From contig CALDDP010000067.1 of NCBI GenBank assembly GCA_937936805.1, positions 1 to 39,498 of the forward strand: 39,498 nucleotides of DNA. Reading direction: 5' to 3'. The notes beneath the pieces are model-generated. The model was not told the DNA's origin and did not search any database. It saw only the letters and a program-made list of their open reading frames with translations. Below, piece after piece: positions 9,853 through 17,764 of the stretch; positions within the stretch are counted from its first letter, which is position 1; the number at the start of each line of letters is the position of its first letter. Source of the DNA: an uncultured Gammaproteobacteria bacterium. GTDB taxonomy: Bacteria > Pseudomonadota > Gammaproteobacteria > GCA-001735895. The position numbers and the translations under genes were made by a program.

Positions 9853-10059
9853 ATGAGAAGAGTCAGAAACCACAAGGTCAACACCGCTAACCCCGCCCTT
9901 ATGTTTGCTCAAGGCATTGAAAGCATCATCCGGGACCCGCTGGTCAGCCCGTCGCAAACCGACGACCTGGAAATGACCACATTGCGTCGCCGGGCGGGCA
10001 AGAAGGATTCAAGCGGCAACCTCTTCAATAGCTTGTTACGCCAGTTCGCCAATTTCTAA
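9853..10059 (+). CDS. Small uncharacterised protein (68 aa)
   Basis: ATG preceded by GAGG; MRRVRNHKVNTANPALMFAQGIESIIRDPLVSPSQTDDLEMTTLRRRAGKKDSSGNLFNSLLRQFANF; followed by a terminator-like hairpin. Confidence 0.6.
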   Translation: MRRVRNHKVNTANPALMFAQGIESIIRDPLVSPSQTDDLEMTTLRRRAGKKDSSGNLFNSLLRQFANF

Positions 10060-10075
10060 CATTACCAACAGTGGG

Positions 10076-10106
10076 CGGAGGATACTTACCTGGAAGGTAT
10101 CCTCCG
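10076..10106 (+). terminator. Rho-independent-like hairpin after the small ORF
   Basis: CGGAGGATACTT-ACCTGGA-AGGTATCCTCCG: 10-bp perfect stem extendable by two pairs, followed by TCCCTTT. Confidence 0.6.
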
Positions 10107-10317
10107 TCCCTTTGCCAATCCGGTTTGCCAGGCTTTAACTGAAACATGTATCTTATGTCTCCTTGACGATTTTCCCGGGAGGCAGTCGTGGGCGTATTAT
10201 CCGAATTCGATCCTAAAGAAATAGTGGCGTACGAGCGCGCGCGAGAACTGCTGGATACTGCACGGGGTCCTGCACGGCTCTGGAGGTCTGGTAGCCATTG
10301 ATTTCAACCCGGGCGCG

Positions 10318-12711
10318 ATGCTGAAACAAATGGCGAGACAACCCGGAATTTCCCGATTGCTGGCTGCTCTCGGAATGCTGGGCCTGCTTGCGGCGTCTGT
10401 CTGGTCGAGCCCCGGCTATTCGCAAACTGAAATGACCATCGGTGTGCTCGCGTTTCGTGGCAAGCAGGACGCACTCGAGCGCTGGGGACCAACCGCGCAG
10501 TATCTTTCGCAAAGCATCAGCGATCACAGTTTTAAAATTGTTCCGTTGACGCTCGAGGGCATGCTATCCCGGGTCGAGCAGGATCGGCTGGATTTTATTC
10601 TGACCAATACCGGTAACTATGTCGTGCTCGAGAATGCCTTCGGAATTTCGCGGCTCGCTACCCTGAAGGTTCGACAATTCGCGGCGGATTTCACCCAGTT
10701 TGGTGCGGTTATTATTACCCGGCGCGGCCATCCGGATCTGAATCAGCTTGAAGATATCGCCGGACATTCGCTGATGGCGGTCAGCGAAGAGGCATTTGGC
10801 GGGTTTCAGATGGCCTGGCGCGAATTGATCGACGTGGGCATTGATCCGTTCGAAGATTTGCAATCCCTGCAATTTGCGGGGTTTCCCCAGGATGATATTG
10901 TTCACGCCGTGATTGCGGGCGAGGTCGACGCCGGAACGGTACGCAGCGGTACCATCGAACGCATGGCCGCGGATGGTTTGATTGATATCGAGCAGATCCG
11001 CGTACTCGGCTCGAGAGACAGCAAATCCTTCCCTTTTTTGCATAGCACCCGACTCTATCCCGAATGGCCGTTTGCCAAGGCGCGTAAGACATCGCAGGAA
11101 CTGGCGCAACGAGTTGCGATCGCGTTACTGCAAATGAAGCCGGACAGTGAGGCTGCCACCCTGGCATTGTCTGCCGGCTGGACGATTGCGCTGGATTATG
11201 GCCCGGTGCACGAACTGTTCCAGGAGCTCGAGATAGGTCCATACGCCTATTTAAAGAAACCGGAACTGGCGCTGGTCTGGCGGGAATACAAGGGCTGGAT
11301 AATATTCAGCCTCGCGATGGTGCTGGTGCTGGTCACCTTGCTGGTGTTGATCGGGCGGGTGAATCGGCGTATTTCGCAATCTGAATTGAAGTACCGCGAA
11401 GAAGCCAACCAGCGCAAGCAGGCCCAGGAGCTGCTCGCATCGCACAAGGAGAATCTCGAGGTCCGCGTCGAGGAGCGCACCGCCGAACTGGCCGAGGTCA
11501 ATACCTCGCTGCGCCGCAGTGAGGCCGCGCTGCGTGCCATGCATGACATCACTACCGATGCGGACAGAGGATTCGACGACAAGCTCGAGAGCCTGTTAAG
11601 CGAAGGCTGTCGGTTCTTCGGTATGGAATTTGCGATGGTTACCGGTGCCACCGAGTCGGGCGAAGGCAGCATTTGCAGGGTCGGCAGCGACGCGGAGAGC
11701 AGTTGGCAGGAGCCGATGCGGATCTGCGAACGCCTGCGTGACGAAATAAAGACCCTGCAGCAACCCGTGGCGATTGCGGATTTCAGTGCTTATTCGTTTC
11801 AGGACGGTAGCCGGGATCTTTCAGGTTCAGCGATTGGCGCCGATTATCGGGTGAACGATGAAACTGCCGGCTTTATTCTGTATAGCAGTTCGAACGCGGT
11901 ACAAAGAGTTTTCTCGGACGTCGATATCGATATTTTACAGCTGATGGCGCAATGGCTGGGCGGCGAGCTGGAAAGATCCGAGATCAACCTGCGTGCGCAG
12001 GAACACCAGGCCCACCTGGCACATGTGTCGCGTCTCAATACGATGGGTGAGATGGCGACGGGGATTGCACACGAACTTAACCAGCCCCTGACCGCGATAC
12101 TCAATTACAGCAGTGGCAGCCTCAGGTTGTTGCAGAAAAATGGTGACGACGATACTGCTTTAAAGAATGCGATCGAAAATATCGGTAACGATGCCAGGCG
12201 AGCGGCGGGAATCATCAAGCGCCTGCGTGAATTTATCAAGCGCAGTGAGCACAGGCCCGAGCGTTTTCTGCTGCGCGACTGTATCGAGCCGGCGGTGGAA
12301 TTACTGCGCCCCAGGCTGGATCAGCATCAGATTGATGTCGATGTCAGCTACGCTGCCGATGTTTCCGATGTGCTTGCAGATCGAATCCAGATCGAACAGG
12401 TACTTGTCAACCTGTTGCTAAACTCTATCGATTCGTTGCAGCATTGCGCGCAGGCATCAGGAAAGATTATGGTCAGGGTCGATAGCGGCGATAAAGGGGA
12501 TATCTCCATCGGGGTCAGCGATACGGGTAAGGGTCTCGCTGCCGATGTGGTCGATCACCTGTTTGATCCATTTTTTACCACCAAAACCGAGGGCATGGGT
12601 ATGGGCCTTTCGATCAGCCGTTCGATTATTGAATCGCACGGCGGCACCATCGAATACCTGGTCAATGAATTTCAGCAACCCACGTTTCGTTTCACGCTGC
12701 CAACGACATGA
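10318..12711 (+). CDS. Sensor histidine kinase with periplasmic PhnD-like domain, TM, coiled coil, GAF-like region, HisKA and HATPase (TtrS-like)
   Basis: Signal peptide then 'MTIGVLAFRGKQDALERWGPTAQYLSQ' PhnD-like; TM 'IIFSLAMVLVLVTLLVLIG'; 'GEMATGIAHELNQPLTAILNYSSGSLRL' H-box; 'NLLLNSIDSL', 'DTGKGL', 'GMGMGLSISRSIIESHGG'. Confidence 0.88.
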   Translation: MLKQMARQPGISRLLAALGMLGLLAASVWSSPGYSQTEMTIGVLAFRGKQDALERWGPTAQYLSQSISDHSFKIVPLTLEGMLSRVEQDRLDFILTNTGNYVVLENAFGISRLATLKVRQFAADFTQFGAVIITRRGHPDLNQLEDIAGHSLMAVSEEAFGGFQMAWRELIDVGIDPFEDLQSLQFAGFPQDDIVHAVIAGEVDAGTVRSGTIERMAADGLIDIEQIRVLGSRDSKSFPFLHSTRLYPEWPFAKARKTSQELAQRVAIALLQMKPDSEAATLALSAGWTIALDYGPVHELFQELEIGPYAYLKKPELALVWREYKGWIIFSLAMVLVLVTLLVLIGRVNRRISQSELKYREEANQRKQAQELLASHKENLEVRVEERTAELAEVNTSLRRSEAALRAMHDITTDADRGFDDKLESLLSEGCRFFGMEFAMVTGATESGEGSICRVGSDAESSWQEPMRICERLRDEIKTLQQPVAIADFSAYSFQDGSRDLSGSAIGADYRVNDETAGFILYSSSNAVQRVFSDVDIDILQLMAQWLGGELERSEINLRAQEHQAHLAHVSRLNTMGEMATGIAHELNQPLTAILNYSSGSLRLLQKNGDDDTALKNAIENIGNDARRAAGIIKRLREFIKRSEHRPERFLLRDCIEPAVELLRPRLDQHQIDVDVSYAADVSDVLADRIQIEQVLVNLLLNSIDSLQHCAQASGKIMVRVDSGDKGDISIGVSDTGKGLAADVVDHLFDPFFTTKTEGMGMGLSISRSIIESHGGTIEYLVNEFQQPTFRFTLPTT

Positions 12712-13349
12712 GTGCTCAGGACCAGCCCGGCAGCAACCAGCAAATGGTCTACGTTGTCGACGACGATCTCTCGGCCCGAGAGTCATTGTGCTGGTTGCTC
12801 AATACGGAGGGTATTGCTACCCGGGCTTTCGCATCGGCGGAGGCATGTCTCGAACACTGGAGTAGTGACTGGAGTGGCTGTATCACGGTGGATGTTCGCA
12901 TGCCGGGTAAAAGCGGGCTGCAACTGCAGGAAGAATTGAATTCACGCCACAACCTGCTGCCGGTGATTGTCCTTACTGGTCATGCCGACGTACCGATTGC
13001 GATCCGGGCGATGAAACTGGGTGCTTATGATTTTCTCGAGAAGCCGTACTCCGACAGCGAACTGCTGACCTGCGTTAAGAATGCACTGGAACTGGGTCGA
13101 GAAATCGATCACGCCGAGCTGGAGAGGAACCGCGCCGAAATCGCGATTGCTAACCTGACCGATCGGGAGCGTGAAGTGATGTGCCTGGTGGTAGAAGGTA
13201 ACACCAACAAGGCTGTTGCCGCCCGGCTGGGGATTTCCGAGAAAACGGTTGAGGTCCATCGCTCGCGTGTCATGGAAAAGACAGCGGCCAGCTCGCTATC
13301 GGACCTGGTGCGTATCTGCCTGATGTTAAAAGAAAAATTATCGCTTTAA
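12708..13349 (+). CDS. FixJ/TtrR-type response regulator (REC + LuxR HTH)
   Basis: 'VYVVDDDLSARESLCWLL', 'DVRMPGKSGLQL', 'VLTGHADVPIAIRAMKLGAYDFLEKPY', 'LTDREREVMCLVVEGNTNKAVAARLGISEKTVEVHRSRVMEK'; ATGA overlap with the kinase. Confidence 0.92.
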   Translation: MSAQDQPGSNQQMVYVVDDDLSARESLCWLLNTEGIATRAFASAEACLEHWSSDWSGCITVDVRMPGKSGLQLQEELNSRHNLLPVIVLTGHADVPIAIRAMKLGAYDFLEKPYSDSELLTCVKNALELGREIDHAELERNRAEIAIANLTDREREVMCLVVEGNTNKAVAARLGISEKTVEVHRSRVMEKTAASSLSDLVRICLMLKEKLSL

Positions 13350-13357
13350 AGGGAGTA

Positions 13358-13369
13358 AGGGAATTCCCT
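13358..13369. promoter_or_regulatory. Perfect 12-bp palindrome AGGGAATTCCCT, candidate operator
   Basis: Located in the 86-bp gap between the response regulator and the DsrE-like gene, just upstream of a TATAAT-like element (AATTATAATT). Confidence 0.35.
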
Positions 13370-13435
13370 AATTATAATTTACGGGTGGCTGGCATAAGCT
13401 GGAGCGCGTCCGAATATTCTTACTGAGGAGGAATT

Positions 13436-13921
13436 ATGAAAACGATTACAAAACTGGTTATCGGCACCTTGCTGCTTTCGAGTTACTGGATGGCGGGAAG
13501 TGCAATCGCCGGTGAATACTATGGTAAGCAGAAAGTTGTTTATCACATCAACTACGATAACCCCAAGAAGCAGTCTGGCGCGTTGCGCAATATACAGAAT
13601 CACATCAATGCTGTCGGTGCTGAAAATCTCGACCTGAAGGTTGTGCTGCACGGTAACGGGCTGGCATTGTTGCTCGAGCCTGATTCGCTCGACAAGTTGA
13701 AGAAGTTCAAGCACGCCAATGCAGACGACAAGATGACCGCCAAGGTTACCGATCTCAAGGGGCAGGGCGTGTCATTTCATGTCTGTGCAAATACCGTACG
13801 GGGTCGCAAGGTAGACGTTGAATCCGATCTCTACGATGTGTCCAAGGAGGATATAGTGCCGAGTGGCGTTGCCGAAGTAGCGAAGCTCCAGCAAGAAGGG
13901 TATGCCTACATCAAACCTTGA
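13436..13921 (+). CDS. DsrE family protein, exported
   Basis: SD GAGGAGGAATT upstream of the ATG; signal peptide; 'KVVYHINYDNPKKQSGALRNIQNHINAVGAENLDLKVVLHGNGLALL' and 'GVSFHVCANTV' match the DsrE-like fold. Confidence 0.8.
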   Translation: MKTITKLVIGTLLLSSYWMAGSAIAGEYYGKQKVVYHINYDNPKKQSGALRNIQNHINAVGAENLDLKVVLHGNGLALLLEPDSLDKLKKFKHANADDKMTAKVTDLKGQGVSFHVCANTVRGRKVDVESDLYDVSKEDIVPSGVAEVAKLQQEGYAYIKP

Positions 13922-13951
13922 TCTATGGGTCTGGCGTCAGCGTTAATCCAC

Positions 13952-13983
13952 GCCGGCAAGCTGCTCCCGGGCAGCTTGCCGGC
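13952..13983 (+). terminator. Strong hairpin downstream of the DsrE-like gene
   Basis: GCCGGCAAGCTGC-TCCCGG-GCAGCTTGCCGGC: perfect 13-bp stem followed by CGCTATTTGTTG; only a weak U tract. Confidence 0.65.
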
Positions 13984-14020
13984 CGCTATTTGTTGCTCGA
14001 AGAAGCTCCCTTTTCAGCCG

Positions 14021-14548
14021 ATGGCTGGAAATCCAACGTCTGCCGGCGCAGCAAGAAAACTGGTTTTCGCATTGCTGCTGGCGCTTGCGCCAGCGGCGCA
14101 GGTGATGGCCGCTTCCCCGCTATTTCAAAATCTTAAAACCGGTGTATTCGAAACCCTCGATGATCATGAAACTGACAAGCAGTGGATGGTGGTCATGATA
14201 TGGGCCCACGATTGCGAGATTTGCGAGCGTGAAGTCGGTGACTATCAACAGTTTCATTTAAGCCACAGTCAGGATGACGCCAGGGTAGTCGGCATCACCA
14301 TTGACGGAGAGAGCAGGAAGAACGCTGCGCTGGGTTTCGTGAATCGACACCAACTCGCGTTCGAGAACCTGCTGGGGGAGCCGGAAACGGTAATGTCCTA
14401 CTACCAGTTGATAAGCGGAAGTCGATGGATCGGAACGCCCAGCTTTCTGATTTTTGCGCCCGGCGGTGAATTGAAGGCAGCCCAGGCAGGCGGGGTGCCG
14501 GTCGAAATCGTCGAAAATTTTATTGCCGACAACAGCGCTAATCCCTAG
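14021..14548 (+). CDS. Thioredoxin/TlpA-like exported protein (start moved to internal ATG)
   Basis: ORF listed from 13925, but its first 32 codons run through the hairpin at 13952-13983. Signal peptide 'RKLVFALLLALAPAAQVMAA', CEIC redox motif, cis-Pro region 'IGTPSFLIFAPGGEL'. Confidence 0.75.
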   Translation: MAGNPTSAGAARKLVFALLLALAPAAQVMAASPLFQNLKTGVFETLDDHETDKQWMVVMIWAHDCEICEREVGDYQQFHLSHSQDDARVVGITIDGESRKNAALGFVNRHQLAFENLLGEPETVMSYYQLISGSRWIGTPSFLIFAPGGELKAAQAGGVPVEIVENFIADNSANP

Positions 14549-15533
14549 CCGATACTTGCGCGCGTTGGTTTACAATCCGAAAATTCTCCTGTTAGTCGCT
14601 TGCGGTCTCTGGCTGAACACAATGGTTGCATGGGCCGCCGATTATTCGCCGGTACCGGTAGATATGACGCCGATCCAGGTGTCGCCGCACGCGTATTACG
14701 TGCGCGGTGCTACCGGCATCGCTACCGATAATTATGGATTCATATCAAACGCGGCCTTCGTCGTCACCGATGAGGGAGTAGTGGTTTTCGACACCCTGGG
14801 GACGCCCGCGCTCGGGGCGGGACTACTCGCAGCGATACACGGCGTGACCGATGCGCCGATCAAAACCATATACATCAGCCATTACCACGCTGACCATATG
14901 TACGGCGCCCAGGCTTTCTCTGCAAGCGGTGCGGAAATTGTGGCTTCAGATGGCGCGAAGCTCTACCTCGAGGGAGAAGTCGCCGGCCAGCGCCTGCGGG
15001 AGCGTCGCCTGAGCCTGAGTCCATGGGTCAACGACGATACGCACATCGTCGAACCTGATCGTTACCTGCAGGGCGAAGAGCGTTTTACTCTCGGTGGTGT
15101 CAGGTTGCGTGTGCTAAATATCGGTAGCGCACATTCCGAGGGGGACCTGGTTTTGTTTGTGGAAAACGATGCGGTGCTGTTTTCGGGCGATATCGTTTTT
15201 CAGGAGCGTATCCCGTTTCTCGGCTCATCGAGTTCCGCCGAGTGGCTCGAGGTATTGAACGAGATGGAGCAGATGGACGTGGTTGCCATCGTGCCCGGTC
15301 ACGGGGCCGCGGCCGAAAGCCCGCGTGAAGTCGTGTCGCTGACCAGGGAATACCTGTCCTTCGTGCGCGCGGCAATGCAGCAGGCGGTAGCGGAATGGAT
15401 ACCGTTTGATGAGGCCTACGAGGCCACCGACTGGGGTGATTTCATCGAGTATCCGGCCTTTCTCGAAACCAATCGACGCAACGCTTATGGCATCTATCTT
15501 TCGCTGGAACAGGAATCGCTTGAATCCCGCTAG
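14523..15533 (+). CDS. Metallo-beta-lactamase fold hydrolase, exported (SoxH-like)
   Basis: 'ISHYHADHMYGAQAF' (HxHxDH), 'GSAHSEGDLVLFVENDAVLFSGDIVF', 'VPGHG'; start uncertain (TTG at 14523 or downstream). Confidence 0.85.
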   Translation: MPTTALIPSRYLRALVYNPKILLLVACGLWLNTMVAWAADYSPVPVDMTPIQVSPHAYYVRGATGIATDNYGFISNAAFVVTDEGVVVFDTLGTPALGAGLLAAIHGVTDAPIKTIYISHYHADHMYGAQAFSASGAEIVASDGAKLYLEGEVAGQRLRERRLSLSPWVNDDTHIVEPDRYLQGEERFTLGGVRLRVLNIGSAHSEGDLVLFVENDAVLFSGDIVFQERIPFLGSSSSAEWLEVLNEMEQMDVVAIVPGHGAAAESPREVVSLTREYLSFVRAAMQQAVAEWIPFDEAYEATDWGDFIEYPAFLETNRRNAYGIYLSLEQESLESR

Positions 15534-15565
15534 ATCGGGATATTCGTGTCATATTCCGGCCGGGT

Positions 15566-16174
15566 TCAGACCAGCATTTCCCATACCACGGGCAGGATCG
15601 AAGCGACCAGCAACAGCGCCATGGCGATATTAAACAGTTTCAGGTGGGCTGGATCCCTGAGGAATTTCTGTAGCCCGGCGCCAAACACCAGCCACACCCC
15701 GGCACAGGGAAAGGTGATGATCATGAATGTTATACAGATGATCGTGACCTGCACGAAAAAATTGTCGTCCAGCGTGGTGTAGGCCGCCAGCGCGCTGCTG
15801 CCCATGATCCAGGCCTTGGGGTTGATCCATTGAAACGCTGCCGACTGCCAGAAGTTGATCGGTTTCGATTGCGTCACTTCACTGACACCGCCACTTGAAT
15901 TGGCGATTTTCCAGGCGAGGTACAACAGGTAAACGATGCCGATTATCCTGATGATTTCGTGCAGCACCGGGTAGAGCTGGAACAGGGTGCCGAATCCCAG
16001 TCCGATCAGCGCCAGCATCACCGGAAAACCGATACAGATACCGAGCAGGTGCGGTATACCCCTGCGCACGCCGAAATTCAGCCCGGTCGTGGTCAGCATG
16101 ACATTGTTCGGACCCGGCGTAATCGCAGCGATTACACCGAATACGACAAACGAAACGAACAGTTCCGGTTCTAT
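15566..16174 (-). CDS. LysE/RhtB family exporter; N-terminus apparently begins at a non-ATG/GTG/TTG codon (candidate ATA at 16172-16174)
   Basis: The ORF track begins at an internal ATG (16099), but the in-frame upstream sequence encodes xEPELFVSFVVFGVIAAITPGPNNVM with the LysE PGPNN motif; AGGAG at 16181-16185. Confidence 0.75.
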   Translation of the reverse strand: MEPELFVSFVVFGVIAAITPGPNNVMLTTTGLNFGVRRGIPHLLGICIGFPVMLALIGLGFGTLFQLYPVLHEIIRIIGIVYLLYLAWKIANSSGGVSEVTQSKPINFWQSAAFQWINPKAWIMGSSALAAYTTLDDNFFVQVTIICITFMIITFPCAGVWLVFGAGLQKFLRDPAHLKLFNIAMALLLVASILPVVWEMLV

Positions 16175-16422
16175 GAGGGGCTCCTGGTCGGTCTTTTCTG
16201 AAGGTCATCCAGCGGCGTGGATCCTGGCGCTCGGCGTAAATGACACGCAGGCGTGAGTAAAACTCATCCAGGTCGATGTGGCAACTGCGAATGTGACGTG
16301 TCGAACTGCGTGCAGTTAAAGGCTTCGCCGGCATAATTCACCATTGTCTGCGCAAACGCAATTCGATTTTTCGATCAAAGGGGATAAACTTCGCGATACC
16401 CTGCTTGCGCCGGAGAAGCGCC

Positions 16423-16944
16423 GTGTCCGTCAGTCATGAAATACTCGATGTCGTTGATGAAAACGATAACGTGATCGCGCGAAAAACCCGTGGCGAGATT
16501 CACGCCGCGGGATTGATGCATCGTGCTGTCCACATCCTGGTTTTCAACAGCAAGGGTGAGCTGTTCCTGCAAAAGCGCTCCATGAGCAAGGATGAGCAGC
16601 CGGGAAAGTGGGACTCTTCGGCAGCGGGACACGTCGATAGCGGGGAAGCATACCTCGATTGCGCGCAGCGTGAAATTGCCGAAGAGCTGGGAATTGTCGC
16701 TGAGCAATCGATGCAGGAACTGTTTAAGCTGCCGGCTTCGATGCTTACCGGTAACGAACATTGCATGGTGTATCGCTATACGTTCGACGGGCCGTTGGTG
16801 CTGCAAGCCGAAGAGATTGACGACGGCCGCTGGGTGTCCCATGCAACGATGGACCGCATGGTTACCGAGGAGGATCCGTGCCTGACCGAATCCATCCGCC
16901 TGATCTGGCAGGAATATCGCCATTCGAGCCACGCGAATCGGTGA
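16423..16944 (+). CDS. NUDIX hydrolase
   Basis: Nudix box GHVDSGEAYLDCAQREIAEELGI; GGAG 7 nt upstream of the GTG at 16423 (the ORF track uses a TTG at 16405). Confidence 0.9.
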   Translation: MSVSHEILDVVDENDNVIARKTRGEIHAAGLMHRAVHILVFNSKGELFLQKRSMSKDEQPGKWDSSAAGHVDSGEAYLDCAQREIAEELGIVAEQSMQELFKLPASMLTGNEHCMVYRYTFDGPLVLQAEEIDDGRWVSHATMDRMVTEEDPCLTESIRLIWQEYRHSSHANR

Positions 16945-17059
16945 GGAGACTTGTCAGTCAGCCGCTTTTACCGTGCGACAGTGTGCCAGATTCCGCTATA
17001 CAAATCCCCCGCCCGGCGTTCTAATAAGGTCCTTTGAAACGAAGACCTGAGAGGGAACC

Positions 17060-17764
17060 ATGTCAAAAGTTGCTTTAATAGTGGGCGCCGGTAGTGGTAA
17101 CAGCGCCTCGTTTGCGCGCGCGCTGGCGGCCCGGGACTACAAGGTAGTCCTGGCGGCAAGAAATACCGCCAAACTCGATGCCCTGTGTACGCAGATCGGT
17201 GCACACGCGATAAGTTGTGACGCTACCTCCGTGGATTCGGTCAGGGATTTGTTCGCATCGCTGGAGCAGGACGTGGGTAGCGCCGAGGTCGTTCTCTACA
17301 ATGCCAGCGCCTATACTGCCGGTTCGATTACCGTGCTTGATCCGGAGCTCGTGCTTGACTCGCTGATGCAAACTGCTTATGGCGCTTTCCTGGTTGCGCA
17401 ACAGGCTGCGATCGGCATGCAACGACTCGGCGGTGGCGCGCTATTCTTTACCGGTGCTACCGCGAGCGTCAAAGGTTTCCCGAATTTCGCGCCTTTTGCC
17501 ATGGGCAAATTTGCCCTGCGCGGCCTCGCACAAAGCCTGGCACGCGAACTCGGGCCGGAGAATATTCATGTGGCGCATTTCATCATCGACGGAGGCATCG
17601 CTTCTCCGGGCCGGGACCTGGGTGCCAGTGACGCAACCAGCAATGCGAATGACGCCGAACTCGAGCCCGACGCTATCGCGCAGACTTACATGGCCGTGTT
17701 AAACCAGCATCGGAGCGCGTGGACACACGAAATCGATTTACGCCCGTGGGTGGAAAACTTTTAA
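17060..17764 (+). CDS. SDR family oxidoreductase
   Basis: 'VALIVGAGSGNSASFARALAARDYKVVLAAR' Rossmann motif; 'VLYNAS'; SD GAGAGGGAACC upstream. Confidence 0.88.
   Translation: MSKVALIVGAGSGNSASFARALAARDYKVVLAARNTAKLDALCTQIGAHAISCDATSVDSVRDLFASLEQDVGSAEVVLYNASAYTAGSITVLDPELVLDSLMQTAYGAFLVAQQAAIGMQRLGGGALFFTGATASVKGFPNFAPFAMGKFALRGLAQSLARELGPENIHVAHFIIDGGIASPGRDLGASDATSNANDAELEPDAIAQTYMAVLNQHRSAWTHEIDLRPWVENF

Noticed and set aside
10564-11109. 181-aa minus-strand ORF
   Set aside because: Antisense to the sensor kinase; no family motif or ribosome-binding site evident.
13952-13983. Mobile-element inverted repeat or integration site
   Set aside because: A single GC-rich hairpin right after a stop codon is better explained as a terminator; no transposase or direct repeats nearby.
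15879-16334. 151-aa minus-strand ORF overlapping the LysE-family gene start
   Set aside because: It reads the LysE coding DNA in a different frame; the in-frame LysE N-terminus with PGPNN is far better supported. Considered as a possible frameshifted N-terminus, but the LysE frame is itself open back to the AGGAG/ATA.
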